Assembly: GCA_019054805.1 (NCBI GenBank)
Contig: JAHQIY010000015.1
Coordinates: forward strand, 132,001 to 196,000
Reading direction: 5' to 3'
Source: Brachionus manjavacas
Lineage: Eukaryota; Rotifera; Eurotatoria; Ploima; Brachionidae
DNA: 64,000 nt
Within the stretch, counting starts at the first letter, position 1. Each line of letters starts with the position of its first letter. Of this stretch, positions 10,726 to 22,772 are shown in pieces. A program made the position numbers and the translations under genes. The notes beneath the pieces were generated by a model. The model worked only from the letters and a program-made list of their open reading frames with translations. It was not told the origin of the DNA and searched no databases.

Positions 10726-12730
10726 TTACTGAATTATTATACCTTTAAAAATTTCATAATTAATTTCATAATCAAATTTATGATTAATCCATTCAGCTAA
10801 ACTAAGACAAAACTGTCTGGCATCATCACTAATCACAAACCTCTCCAAATTATAAATGAATTTTTTAATTTCGATAAGCAAATCTTTGTTCGAACAATTA
10901 TCTCTTTGGCAATTCAAGAAAAGCATGAATGCGGGTTTCAGTATTTGCAAATAAGTTTCAACAAGCTCAATATTAACTGGATAATCATATTGTTCAAAGG
11001 CTTTTCTATAATAGTTTAAAAAACAATATGAAAAGTTTATGATAAATTATTAATTGACCTTATATAATTTTTACCTATCGGTTGCCCCCTTAACGCTCTT
11101 CACCAGTAAATAAGCAGAATACCATCTTGTTAGGTTCTGTAAACGCACTCGACACTCATTCTCTCTGAAAGTGTGGCTAATGCGAATTGATCGTTTAAAA
11201 TTATCGTTAGACACACTGATATCCTCTAATAAATTGAAAAGCTCCGCGTGATTATCGATCGCATGTTTAAAAGGAAGATTCAACTAATGGCAAGCATTTA
11301 TTTTAAAATCCTGGTATTTTGTTTGAGCTTAAGATTTTTCTTGTCTATTTTATTTTAGAACGTTAATAAATCAACGTTTGACTCATTAACACAATAATCA
11401 TCGCCAAAAATTACACTTTGATCCAAAAGCTGACCAAAGAGTTTCACCAATGAAAAATCTTCATTATCTAAATAAATAATTTAAAAAAAGGTCAGTCAAT
11501 TTTCCTATAAGAACTCACATCTTTACTATTTTTTTCTGTAGTCGAAACTATTATTGGTTTATTATATGTCTTCAATAGCTATATGAATGTTCTCCGGGCA
11601 ATGACCACCTTTCTTTCGCTGCATGTCAATTACTCTTAACTTTAACTGTCTTTTTTGACTGAATTGAATTTGAACTGTCTATTAAAATTAAAGTCCACTA
11701 GAACAGCTTCTAGTGCAATAAAATCTGCATTGACTCGATTTGTCCAGATATCTTCAACTAAAGATATATTTGCAGCATGTTTCAATTTCGATTCAATGTG
11801 TTTAAAGAATTAAACCATAACTTTCGTCAGCATTACGTTTCGAAATGTGTGGTATGTTGAGATCATGATGCTTGAGTCAAAGATATCCTTGAAGCATGGA
11901 TTTAAAAGCTACATAAGACTATCATTTGCCGAAATGAAATATACTAGTTTCAAATTGTTCTCGCTTAAAACTACTTTCGCATTTTTGTAAATTGTCGGTA
12001 AAAAACTCAAAACGCATGTGCTTAGCTGATCCTGAGTCTTTTAAGGTTTTATAAAATTTCCCAAGTCTTTCAACGGTGCAAGGCGAACTGTCTGGCATAC
12101 CTTAAATGTAAATATCAAGTTGAACTCATCTGATACAGGACCTTGAAGTTGGTTTCAACGTTGTGAAAATGAGTGTAAGGAGTTATTTTTTCGAGGTTTT
12201 GCCTAAATATAAATTTCAACTTATATTATTTTAATTGGGATTTACGATACAAAGAAGTAAAGAATTTTTTCAAGATCAAATGAGATTTCTTTAGTATCTA
12301 TATGAATTTATATTTACCAAAAACAAAAGTTCTCTTAAGGAATTTATTTCAAGTTGACATTTCAAGCATTTGGTCTAAAATAAACTTAACGAACACAATA
12401 GGTTCAATGAGCTTTTGCTTGGTCTTTGACATTATTTTGCGAAAAACATCTTTTTGAACGCCAAACGGAACTTATTCAGGACTCGAAAAAACTAATTGAC
12501 TATTAACCTGCATAGAAAGATCTTGTTTCAAAATTGGCGCGACCAGTTAAAATTTCGAAACAACAAAATGTTGAGAACCAAGTACTATAAGGGTTGGTAA
12601 GCGTTCTGCTTTTTTTCTTGTCTGGATTACTAATCGAAATTAATGACTTCGGTCTAAATTTTCTTTTGATTTTTAGCCTCAAAGCAATTAGTGTTGTTTC
12701 ATTTTGATTGAATGAAACTTTCACAACTTC
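10726..12730 (-). pseudogene. Decayed hAT-family transposase
   Basis: Several minus-strand blocks in shifting frames look like one hAT transposase. A block at 11815-11670 reads KLKHAANISLVEDIWTNRV, matching the T-D-x-W-T region after the first catalytic Asp. Block 11630-11560 reads MQRKKGGHCPENIHIAIED. Block 11283-11071 reads AELFNLLEDISVSND and LQNLTRWYSAYLLVK, the region with the conserved R-W. Block 10950-10726 follows. Between 11560 and 11340 a GTGAGT...TTTAG intron-like gap joins STTEKNSKD to NEDFSLVKLFGQLLDQS. Stops and frameshifts show that it is inactive. Terminal inverted repeats and target duplications were not identified. The 12724-12503 frame (73 codons) may be its N-terminal part but has no recognisable BED finger. 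Confidence 0.55.
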
Positions 12731-12739
12731 CCCAACATC

Positions 12740-13580
12740 ATACGAAAATTAATAGAAAATTGCCAAATAATTAAATCGCACGGAAAACTACTTTCATTTT
12801 ATTTTAAAATAACGTTCTATTTGACTTCTTTTAACTCGTCTTCTTTGACTATATATTCTAGTCCACAGAATCTTTGCTTAGCAGCTTTAAAATTTTTATT
12901 TTCTGGTTGTTCAACATCAACTTGGCATGATGCATCCAAAACAAACGAACTTTAGTCACTAACATTTTTTTAATGGTTTGATTTTTGGATATAAAGCTAT
13001 ATATTCTAATAAGAAAGAGATGAATTAGAGGTCAATGATTTAAATTTAGTTAAAACTGTAAAAGGAAATGATTGTAATAAATTTTAGATAATTTGATAAA
13101 ATTGATCATTATTTTGTATGCAAAATAATTTATTTTGATTCAAAATATTCAAATATTATTGGTTTACTATCTCTATCTCTAGTTCAATTTCGGCTAAATT
13201 AGATTTTTTTATTATACAAGGTGCTGGAAGTAAACATAAGAATTTTTTTAAATTTTAAATCAAATTTTTATTTTAAAAATGCTCAATTAATTTTTAAAAA
13301 AACGTGAGTTTTTCATGTATTCAGGTGAGGCTCTCAGGTTTAGAACCTGAAAACCTGGTACGGTCAAGTCCAATTAGCTGCCCTGAGTGTATTAAAGTTA
13401 AGGGCGGCAATTTTAAATGTTAAAGAATATTATGTTTTTAAATTTTGTTGACATTTTTTTTTTGATAAAATATAAATCACTCTTTTTTTGCGATTTTTTC
13501 ATTTCTATTTTTTTTAATCCAAGTTTTTGTAGTTTTACGATAGAAAAATTTTCTTCTGAATAAAATTCAAACAAAAAAAT
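12740..13580. other. Non-coding stretch with one GC-richer patch
   Basis: Mostly AT-rich. Positions 13320-13415 stand out by higher G+C and contain two short self-complementary segments (CAGGTTTAGAACCTG, and GCTGCCCT pairing with AGGGCGGC). It is not a tRNA by eye; it may be a repeat terminus. Confidence 0.4.
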
Positions 13581-13584
13581 TATT

Positions 13585-13651
13585 TTTGTTTCTGGGAATC
13601 CGTGCTAAAAATTATTTTTTTAATTTAGCAGCACGGATTCCCAGAAACAAA
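13585..13651. repeat. Perfect 22-bp inverted repeat (hairpin)
   Basis: Arms 13585-13606 and 13630-13651 are exact reverse complements over 22 bases (central part GGGAATCCGTGCT) around an AT-rich 23-base loop. It lies just 3' of a reverse-transcriptase fragment read on the minus strand. Confidence 0.9.
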
Positions 13652-13674
13652 CCTTATATAAAAAAAAAAATTTA

Positions 13675-13930
13675 CTAAGTTTTTAGACATATTGCATATA
13701 TTCTAAATAAAAGAGGACTAATTACTGAGCCTTGAGGGACACGTGCAATTATTTGGTATTCTTCACTCAAGTAGTCATTCACATTTACCTTAAATATCTT
13801 AGAGTTTAGAAAGGAAATAAAATACCCTAGGATGTTAATCAAATTTTCGCTTTTTGTTTTGAAATCAAGTTTTATTTTATTCAAAATTTTTTTTTCAATT
13901 TTCAAGTATACTTGTTTGGTTTTATTTAAT
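13675..13930 (-). pseudogene. Non-LTR reverse-transcriptase palm fragment
   Basis: A 76-codon minus-strand frame contains FKVNVNDYLSEEY followed by the diagnostic VPQGSVISPLLFRIY, the region just before the YxDD box of LINE reverse transcriptases. The frame ends before the catalytic box, so this is a truncated fragment. Confidence 0.85.
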
Positions 13931-13934
13931 TTGC

Positions 13935-14520
13935 TGCGGATACTTAAAAAATGAATCTGTTTAAACTATATTTGACACTATTTATAAATTTGTTTTTGTT
14001 AATTAAAAATAACCCTATTTTCAGAATTTTTGTTTTCTAACTAATAATTTTTTTTTTTTTTTATACATTATATTCGTAAAAGAATAAATTTTAAATTTCA
14101 AAATTCAAAATCTCCTTGCTTTGATTCAAAAATTCGAAACAAAATTCAAAGAATCATATCAAAGTTTTCATTTAGGCTCTAGAAAGAAAAAATAATAATT
14201 AAAAAAAAATAATTTTACCCAATTTTTTTTTTCAATGAAAACTAAATCTTCCTTGACAACTAAATCAAGACTTTGAGAGGAAAACTCTTCAATTTTGGCA
14301 GAAAAAAAATTAATTAATTGTCTAAATTGTTTATTTCTAAATATTTTGGAGTTAAAATTTGGAAAAAAATTAAAATGATGAGCTGAATTACGAAAATTGA
14401 ATAATAATGATAATAATAATAATTATAATAATAGTAATATTTAAAACTAAAATAACATATTTCACTGGTTTTCAGGGACAAAAAAAAAAACAAAAAAAAA
14501 AACAAAAAAATAAAAAAAAA
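13935..14520. other. AT-rich stretch with simple repeats
   Basis: Contains AAT/ATA microsatellite-like DNA around 14400-14440 and an A-rich tract (14480-14520, AAAAAAAC-like units) just beyond the zinc-finger stop codon. No gene seen. Confidence 0.5.
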
Positions 14521-14524
14521 GCAA

Positions 14525-16947
14525 TTATTTTAAATGATTTCTTTTGTGAAGTCTTAAAATACACAAATCGACTGTTTCAAATGCACATTTGGAACATCTA
14601 AAGGCCACTATAGACTCGTTTACTTTTTTTTGCTCATGGTCGTCATGAGATGAACATTTTTTGTCCATTTCTCTGAAATTAATCATTTCCAAAGTGTCCT
14701 CTATTTTTTTATCTAGACTAAAGTTGAGCTCGTCACTTTCACTGGACGAGTCAGAGTCCTCTTTGGAATCGTCGCTGCAGAAGCTCTTGCGAAACCTGAT
14801 CGAATTGTTGATTAGAGCCAGACTTCGACTAATCTTGGTCTCGTAGTCCAATGCCGCGTTTATAATCGACGTGTTTATCGAATAGTCGAACTTTTCATTT
14901 TTGACATGGGTCCACATGTGAGACTTGAGAGATGGCAGATGATAGCACACATACAAGCACAAACCGCACACGTACTGTTCACAGCCATCGTTATTTGCCA
15001 ACAACTCCAACAGTTTGATCATGTCGCAATTTTTCTTACTCACATTGGTGAACAAAGACAAATTGGTAACATTGAGATCATTTGGCAAAGATTCGATAGC
15101 TGACGGAGGTGGCGGCAGTGGCGACCTCGGTGGTGATGATTCAGCAGTTAACTCCTTATTTTTTTCACCATGTTCGCTTTCAAAGTGACTTTTGAGCAGA
15201 TTTAAATCTTCAAAGTATTTAAAAAAACACAGCTTATTTTCATGCTTATGATAGCCGGACATGGGCCGCTCACTTGGACACAAATGACACATGTAAATTG
15301 CATAATGTTCATCTAATGTTTTGTCATTGTTGTTTTGGTCAGCACATTGATCGACACATTGATCGACACATTGATCAACACATTGGTGTGCATGCATGTC
15401 CTTGACAAACATGTGACACAAATGACACACAAACGTGCTGCCCTTGACACCATCGTCTTGTTCAGCTAATTTGTTCAACAAAAGACAATCATCGTCGTCC
15501 TCATACAGACTGCTTACCACACTAGTCTCAATGCGACACTCTTGCTCCTGGTTGTTGAGCAAATTTTTAATTACTTCCTGTTGTTTTATATTGTTCATGT
15601 TTATCTCGTCCTGGATTTGAATCAATTGGTTTACTTTTTGACTTGTTTTGCGCTTTTTGCGCATCTTCGGCTCCTTGCTACTACTACTACTACTACCACT
15701 ACTACAAGCTACTTTGTTCGTTGTGAGACTCTTTCTCTTCGAAGGTTTTGCCTCTTTTTGTACAGACTCAGTTTCGCGTAGCTTTTCGATCACTTCCAAC
15801 AAAGCGCTGCATATGCCACCACCGGTTTGGCGCACTTGTTCACTCTTGCCACTCTCGTTTTGCGCCTTGTCCGCTGTCTGACTTATGGGAACTTGCAGTG
15901 AGCGAATTGTTTTTCGGCTCGTATCTGCCTTTAGTGTTACTATAGGCTTACCGGTCGATTCAGCAACTGAGATCAAAGATTGAAGAGAGAGAGAGAGAGA
16001 GAGAGAAAAAAAATTATAATTAATTAAAAAAAATAAAACAAAAATAAAACAAAAATAAAAAAAAATAAAAAAATAAGAAGATTATTTTTTTATTTGAATA
16101 AAAAATAAAATTTACTTCTGTTGTGGTCATTTATTGGATAGGAGAGCTCTCGGTGACCAGAATGCTTCCATAAATGAGCTTTTATGCTACGCAAAGAATC
16201 GTATGTACAATTGCAAAGGTTACAAACGTAGATGCTTTCATTTTCGCAATAATGGTAGGGAAGCGATGTAAATTGGGCGAAATTCGATGACGAGCCGGTC
16301 AACTCCGACGAAGGAAAAAAAGCTAATTGCTGACTTGGACCGAGAATACTTGGTGTCAAGTTAATCAGTTGCTCATTTTTTAGCTCATAGAAATTGATCG
16401 GCTCTTCCAACTGATACACTGTTTTGAACACACACGAATTGCTGTTACTGCTGTTGTTGTCGCTGTTTCTGCTGTCGCTGTTGTCGTTTGGTTTTGCCAA
16501 AGTTTCTGGTTGCAAAAAAAAAAATGAAAATGCAAAGAAAATATAAAATTTATTTTTTGTTTTTTAATAAAAAAAAAAAAAAAACAAACCATTTTTATTT
16601 ATTAGATTCGTATTAGTGTTTATGATGGGTGGACTGGTTACCGTAGTTGGCTGTGGTGTGAGTTGTGGGTTGCCGATTTTTGACGATATGTCTTTGAGAT
16701 TGAATACGGTCATCGATTGAGGAATGCTGATTGTCGACGAGCAGATTTTTTTGTTCTTGGCAAAGCTTAAAATCGAGCTTATTTTCGAATTGAGAACTAC
16801 TTTTGCGTTCGTAGTGTGAACGCTCAAGTGCTGCTTTAGAAAGTCTATGGAGTTGAACAGTTCGCCGCACACTTCACAAATGTATTTCAGATTGGCGCCG
16901 TTGGTTGAGCCAATGTGTATTGTCTGCTGCTTTTGAGATTGAATCAT
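14525..16947 (-). CDS. C2H2 zinc-finger protein, possibly ZNF507-like
   Basis: Probable nuclear DNA-binding protein of 729 residues from exons 16947-16590, 16505-16116 and 15966-14525 (phases 1 and 1). Fingers seen in order: YICEVCGELF...LKQHLSVH (exon 1); YVCNLCNCTYDSLRSIKAHLWKH (exon 2); and in exon 3 FVCHLCHMFVKDMHAHQC (degenerate), YMCHLCPS...H, a long K-S-H-F-E-S-E-H finger, YVCGLCLYVCYHLPSLKSHMWTH and FRCSKCAFETVDLC...HKRNH. The widely spaced fingers and the H-x-W-K/T-H ends resemble ZNF507-type proteins, but I could not confirm orthology. The linkers are Ser/Glu-rich with a basic KRKSLTTNK...KMRKKRKTS stretch that may be a nuclear signal. A Cys-rich tandem DQCV repeat precedes the fourth finger. 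Confidence 0.8.
15335..15385 (-). repeat. Coding 12-bp tandem repeat (VDQC)n
   Basis: Four near-identical 12-base units (GATCGACACATT on the plus strand) encode V-D-Q-C repeats directly after a Cys/His finger remnant. A coding minisatellite. Confidence 0.9.
15983..16008 (+). repeat. (GA)n microsatellite
   Basis: An uninterrupted GA run in the second intron of the zinc-finger gene; on the coding strand it forms a pyrimidine-rich tract near the acceptor. Confidence 0.95.
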
Positions 16948-16949
16948 TT

Positions 16950-17755
16950 GTCAGATCATTAATTAAGAGATCTAAATGAGATATGTTGGCTTCAAAAAAA
17001 CTACTTTCAAATTATGAAACAAATGTGGTAAATTTCGAAGAAAAACATGGATAATGTGATTGCTCTAAAGTATATTTCAAATTATGCTTGTTTCAATTTG
17101 AATTCAATGCGTTCAGTTATTTGATTCAGAAATCAAATGTGTATATAGAATAATTTAAAAAAAAATAAAAAAAATAAAAAAAAAATAGAAAAAAAAGGTA
17201 ATATAGAATTTTGTTCAAATTATCAATAGTCTATCAATTTTGAAAAAGAAAACTAGCTGTGGAGCGTATGCTCGTTGTATGAAAAATCAAGTCCATTAAA
17301 ACAAAAAGATATGCACAAAATTGAATTGAAAAATTTTTTTTTCATATTTATATAAATTAAAGTTAAAATTGATTTCAAGTTGATTTTTAATTTGCATAGA
17401 TTGGAGTATGAGTTAAAAAAATTTTTCTTCTTACAAAATTAATTTTGTCCAAAATAAATTTGAATTTTTTATTTGGTGAATGTTTTTTGTTATTTGTTTT
17501 TGTTTTTTCTATTAGATAGTTAAAAGTGAATTTAAAGGCAAGACGCTTGCAAACAAATAATTTAATTGAATTTTTTGTAATTTATTTAACAAATCTAGAT
17601 CAATTTATTTATTCATTTATTTATTTATTTTTTTATTTGAGACAAGCTAAAGCTTATTCAAATTAAAAAAAATATAAAAAATAATAATTAAAACAAAAAA
17701 GAATAAAATAGGAAACGAAGAAATTTTTGGGTAGCAAATACACAAGAAAGTTGAA
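16950..17755. other. Intergenic, upstream of zinc-finger gene
   Basis: AT-rich. It contains a GAGCGTATGCTCG hairpin at 17262-17274, of the type seen beside AT-rich tails elsewhere in the window, and a TTTA-rich run at 17600-17640. Confidence 0.5.
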
Positions 17756-17764
17756 TATTTGATA

Positions 17765-18220
17765 AATCTTGATTAGAAATCATCTTTATACTCTTCCACC
17801 AGTTTGAATAAAGATGTTATATTCGGTTTAAGTATATTGAAGGCTTCTTGGTGCATAATATTGTGGAAGGCATTAAATTTTAGATTCAAGATAGATCCAA
17901 CTGCTGAGATTTGAATTACTTGTATTTTTTTTGATGTTAGCTTTTGAGAAAGAATTTAAACAAGGAAGAGAATAATCTAAAATTGATCCTATTAAGGATT
18001 TGTGTAAAGATCTCGTAGTGTTTTGGGATTTAGATTCAAAAATATCTTATTTTAGATATACTTAATTTTATTACCCTTAAGATTTGCATTACAATCTTCT
18101 TTTGACTCATCTACCACTGGGCTAAATCCTCTATGTATGTCTTGAGTCAATTGTAATTTCTAGAAATTTAATTTTTGCTTCACTATTTAATTTACTACCG
18201 TAAACCTTGAGCTCGATTGT
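17765..18220 (-). pseudogene. Non-LTR reverse-transcriptase fragment
   Basis: On the minus strand, blocks read IELKVYGSKLNSEAKIKFLE then ITIDSR (the LGI-type segment after the YxDD palm), LHKSLIGSILDYSLPCLN, IMHQEAFNILK and LVEEYKDDF. Frames shift between blocks. The last two blocks resemble those at 38740-39040, indicating related elements. Confidence 0.7.
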
Positions 18221-18269
18221 TTTAAGATGAGCCTATAAGTTGATTTGACGACCAAAGTAAATCTAGATT

Positions 18270-19600
18270 AAAGCTTTTTTTTTTTTTTTGGTCTTTGGTC
18301 CCAATTGGCTTTTTTGAAATTAAAATTTTTACTCGTGTATTTATGTGTAATAATTACTGAAAGTTAATTAAAGCAAAGTAAAAAAAAAATATTTTCAAAT
18401 AAATAAAAATTGATTAATAATAAAACAAAGTTTAGTTTAAACAAAAATCTTAAATTAGATTTTTTTGTTAATTTTAACTTTTATAGAATTATTTGAATTT
18501 TAAGAATAAAAAAATCAATTTTTTTTTAATAATTGATGCGATGTGACTTAATGGTCAAGTTGATTTTTGGTCAATGAATTCTGAAGTGTTTTTTAAAAAA
18601 TCTATCAGCAAAAAAATCAAAAAAGAAATTACTATTTTAATTTAAATAATCAACAAACTTTAAAACAAAATTCTCCATTTTTATCTCATTATTAAATTAT
18701 TCAATTTTTTTTTTCTCATTTTAATAATCAATTTTATTTCTTGGAATTTTGCAAAAATAAAAAAAATAAAAATTTAAAAGAAAACTTTGTTCAACTAATT
18801 AATCAGTTTAAATTTTTTTTTAATATGCGAAACTGTTAAACTCGATTAATTGTGCATTCCATAATACTGCTTCACAAACAAAACTCAATACAGATTGCTG
18901 AAAAAAGATAAATAGATTTTCTAAGTAAAATTTGTTTTCAAAAAAAGAGAGTCTGAAAATAAGTTTAAGAGTTCTTATTGCAACAAAATTGGCTCAGACT
19001 CGAACAAAAACATTTTGGCAAACGCCAAACACTTCTTAAGTCATTGCCATAAGAGATCTTAAAAGTCGACAATTAGCTTCAATTTTCATTTGCACAAATC
19101 TCAAATTTCACCAAGTAGAATCCAATTCAATTCGATTCCAAGACAGCCCAATCTTTTATCTCTCTCTTTCTCTCTTTCTCTCTTTCTCTCTTTCTCTGCT
19201 TTTCTCTTACTTTTTCTCTCTTTCTTGGCTAATCCATCATTGTATATCTATTAATTATAATAAATTAAACTTTTGCATAAGCTTGAGCTTCGATTTATGT
19301 GTACCTTGAATTGAGCATTATTTCAAAGCTTTTTTTTTTTATTTTTACGCAAATCATTTTATTGAGTTCAGAAAGAGAATAGAAATTGGATTGGATTGAG
19401 CATGCCGTATTCGATTACTTAATCGATTTAGATAGTTCAAACTCCTCAATTGGAATTTCCCATCATTAATTTTTTAACTTATGGTTAGTTGAAAAACGAT
19501 TCCCAATTGAATTCTATTAGCAGATTTTCTACTTAACAAAGGCCTTTAAAACTACCAGCAAAGAAACTCTAATTAAAATCATTTTCTCAGCTAGTTATAT
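18270..19600. other. Intergenic stretch
   Basis: No gene seen. Contains a TCTCTTTC pyrimidine repeat at about 19155-19225. Positions 19300-19600 are likely promoter and 5' leader of the next gene. Confidence 0.5.
19155..19225 (+). repeat. CT-rich simple repeat
   Basis: Tandem TCTCTTTC units, slightly degenerate, on the plus strand about 400 bases upstream of the next ATG. Confidence 0.9.
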
Positions 19601-19621
19601 ACTTTACGTTTAGATTCTAAA

Positions 19622-20667
19622 ATGCCCCGAGGATACGAATCTGTTACGCGCCGCTCACGATACTTAAGCTCCGATCTGGACGAGTACTCGTCGAGAGCGG
19701 CGGCCCGTTCGATCCAATCCTCACAATCGCCAGTCAGGGACGAGCCAACTTCAAACGACTATTTCTACGATTTTTACGACCCTGATCAAGCGCTCAAATC
19801 CAAATGGTTGGACAATAGTCCGCGAATGTCTCGTATGAGAGAGAACAGACAAAAAAGACTCATTAATAAATTAGAAGTTAATAGATAAATTTTATTTTTA
19901 ATAAAAAAAAAACAATAAATAAAAATATTCTTATTTTTCTTTTCTTTTTTTGTTGTAAAGCAATTCGAATTGTGGGACATGGAACAGGAACAAAAGCAGA
20001 AACAGTACGAACTAGCCCGAGAGCAGAGATACAAAAACATTATGGAACGACTCAAAAGCCAAGAGTTTTGCGTAAGCCAAATGAAAAAAAGACACGAAAG
20101 CGATTTGGAAGCGTCCAGAGACTTGGAAACTTACACCAATGAGCATTTCTATGTGGACGCTTTGGATGACGCGAAAAAAGATGTCAAGGGACCGGTGACT
20201 CAGTACAGAAAATTTCAAGTAATGATAGAATAAAATAAAATGAATTTTTTATTGATGATGACACGCTTTTTTTCTCAAAGTCTGAAATGGAAAACAAGCT
20301 AAAAACACTTGAGCACGATATTCAAACTTTGAATCCCAGAAACAGGATCGAACTGGCTATTTTGCCCAGAATCGAAAGAACAAGAGAAAAGTATTCAGTT
20401 GAGCCGGAGGTGTTCACTAGAAGCGGAAGACGTGTCCTCAAACGACCTAATTTGAAAAGTTTTGAATCGGCTGGTACCGAGACCGATAAATTGCTAGCTA
20501 GAGTCGAGGAATCGTTCAGAGAGCCGACCAGAAGACTCAGAAATTTGTTTGTGGACGCCGATCGACCAAAGCCCAGACCCATAATTCATATTGACGATTC
20601 GAACAAGACTTTAGCTAGCTTGTCAAAGAAAACAGTCAACTTCAATGAAGAAATTGAAGCTAACTGA
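19622..20667 (+). CDS. Coiled-coil protein of unknown family
   Basis: Three exons (19622-19876, 19961-20218, 20281-20667), all joined in phase 0, give 299 residues. The first exon is Ser/Arg/Tyr-rich (MPRGYESVTRRSRY...SRAAARSIQSSQSP). The second is a charged, Gln/Glu/Lys-rich helix (WDMEQEQKQKQYELAREQR), probably coiled coil. The third is basic and ends VNFNEEIEAN. No signal peptide, membrane segment or catalytic motif is visible. Codon use is clearly protein-coding and far richer in G+C than its surroundings. The first donor (GAA/GTTAAT) is weak, but phase and continuous helix support it. I do not recognise the family; a cytoskeletal or muscle-filament-type role would be only a guess from composition. 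Confidence 0.75.
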
Positions 20668-20669
20668 AT

Positions 20670-22770
20670 TATCTAAATTAGATTAGATATTTTATTAAAT
20701 TATTTTTTTTTTTTTTCTAATTTTTAAACCTTTAATAATTAAATTGACGCAATTATTTGTTTTATTTTTTTGTTTTTTTTTTTTGACTTTAAACACATTT
20801 TCTCTAATATTATTTCAAAATATTTATGTCTTTATTTAAAAACAAAAATAAACCTAGAGTACATTATTTGAATTTCGTTATTATTTTTAATTTACAATTT
20901 TGTTTTATTCGAAAAAGAAATTATCAAAAACAAAATCATTTTTTTCTAATTGATCTTTAATTTATTGTTCTAAAATCTTTATTTGAAAATGTTAAAGACA
21001 AATCTGAAATCCACATTGAGATATCCAAATTATGGCTTTAAATGATATTTTAATATTATTTAAAATATATTTTAGCGAAAAAAAGTTTAATTTTGTATTG
21101 CAAAATTTCAAAATATTGATCAAAATTTTTATTTACTTTAGATAAAAATATATTTAATTTTCTTGCTAGATAAAGATTAAAAATATCATGTTAAATAAAG
21201 TTCAGTCATTTATTTTTTTAAATTTGATAAAAATACATTTAATAAAAATCTAAAACCAAAAAATTTGATTCGAAATTTACATATGATCATTAATTTCTAT
21301 TTATTGGATTTAATTAGTCTTCATATTACTAAAGACATTATCCTGCTGATAAACCTTGGGTGTATTGCTAAGGTCATAAATAGATAACACTTGTTGTATA
21401 AATCAATCAAATTGTTCTGATTATTTATTTGCAAATATTCAAAGGCTTTGATATTAGAAGTTTTCTTGTTGATTGATTTATCTTTCAATTGCTTTTAATT
21501 TAAATTAAATTTTTACCAAGAAGTAAATTTCATTGAAATCATTGAAAAAAGCGCTTGAGTCCATTGAAAGAAAGATTATATCATTATCTATTTATTTTTA
21601 GATTTTAAACATTCAGATTGATCGAAGATTGAAAAAAAAAGATATTGAAATTTCACTTGCCCAAAAAAAATATAAGTTTTTTGTAATATCATTTAAAAAA
21701 TTAAAACATTGAAATATTTAATTTTTTGAAAAAATTTTTACAAAATCTGCAAATATCAAATTAATATTATTGAATATTGAGTGCTTGAATGTTTCAAACG
21801 ACAACATTGATCTCTTCATCACAAAGCTATTCATCAGTCTTGCATAAAAAATCCAATTATGTCATGCATTTTTTCACCATTTGCTGTTTTTGATGCTGGT
21901 TCAATCAGATTTCAAATTTCCAGAGCCACTTTTCTTAAATTTCAATTTTTAATAATAAAGTGAATTATGAAAAAAAAAAGAACCTTATTAGCATCAGATA
22001 ACATTTTTTTAGCATTCTATGATGAAATGCATATAAACTATACTTTCCTAATAAATTGTTGATTTCAATAAGGTTATCAACTTCAAACTTAAATTTAAAT
22101 AATTTAAATATCGGGAGAGTGAAGTTGGGAACAGAGCAATTTTTAAAATTCTCAAATAATATTTTTAAATTAATAAAAAAAAAATCGTTTTTATTTTGTG
22201 TTTAAAAATTTTTTTTTAACTTTTTGGTTTTTACATAATAAAATACAATTGTAATTATTATGTTTATGATTCTTGATGTCAATTTTTTAATAGTAAATTA
22301 CATTGCCATATGATGATTTACTTTGGGAGCCTTAAAAATGCTACTGGTATGAAGATTTGAAGGAATTTTTATTCTTTCTTATAAGACGAAGCCAAGTTCA
22401 GAATTTTTGTATTAAAAAAAATTTAAATTTAATAATCTTTATTAATTTTTAATAGATAAAGTATTTTAAGTCTAAAAATCAATTCAATTTTAATTAAGAG
22501 ATTGCTAAAATCCAAATTTATAAATTTAAATTAAATTAGAAATACATGTAAAAATAGTGAAATTTATGCGAAAAGCTTTAGTTAAATAATTAAATTATCT
22601 ATTGAGTAGAAAAAAAAAAAACAATTTTTCATTTAGTGGAAAAAAATACAAAATTCGTTTTGATCTATAAAAAAAAATGTAAAAAATTTACACCTGCGCA
22701 CACTTTTTGGTAATTAGAAACGAGAGAAAAATAAATCATCAAGAGAATGTATATTAAACTGAAAACTCTT
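20670..22770. other. AT-rich intergenic stretch, 2.1 kb
   Basis: Read on both strands without finding a gene, RT block or clear repeat. Poly-A/T runs only. The right end is the 3' flank of the EPLIN-like gene. Confidence 0.55.
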
Positions 22771-22772
22771 TT

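Noticed and set aside
13320-13415. Possible tRNA or small structured RNA
   Set aside because: Short stems but no cloverleaf; evidence too weak to call an RNA gene.
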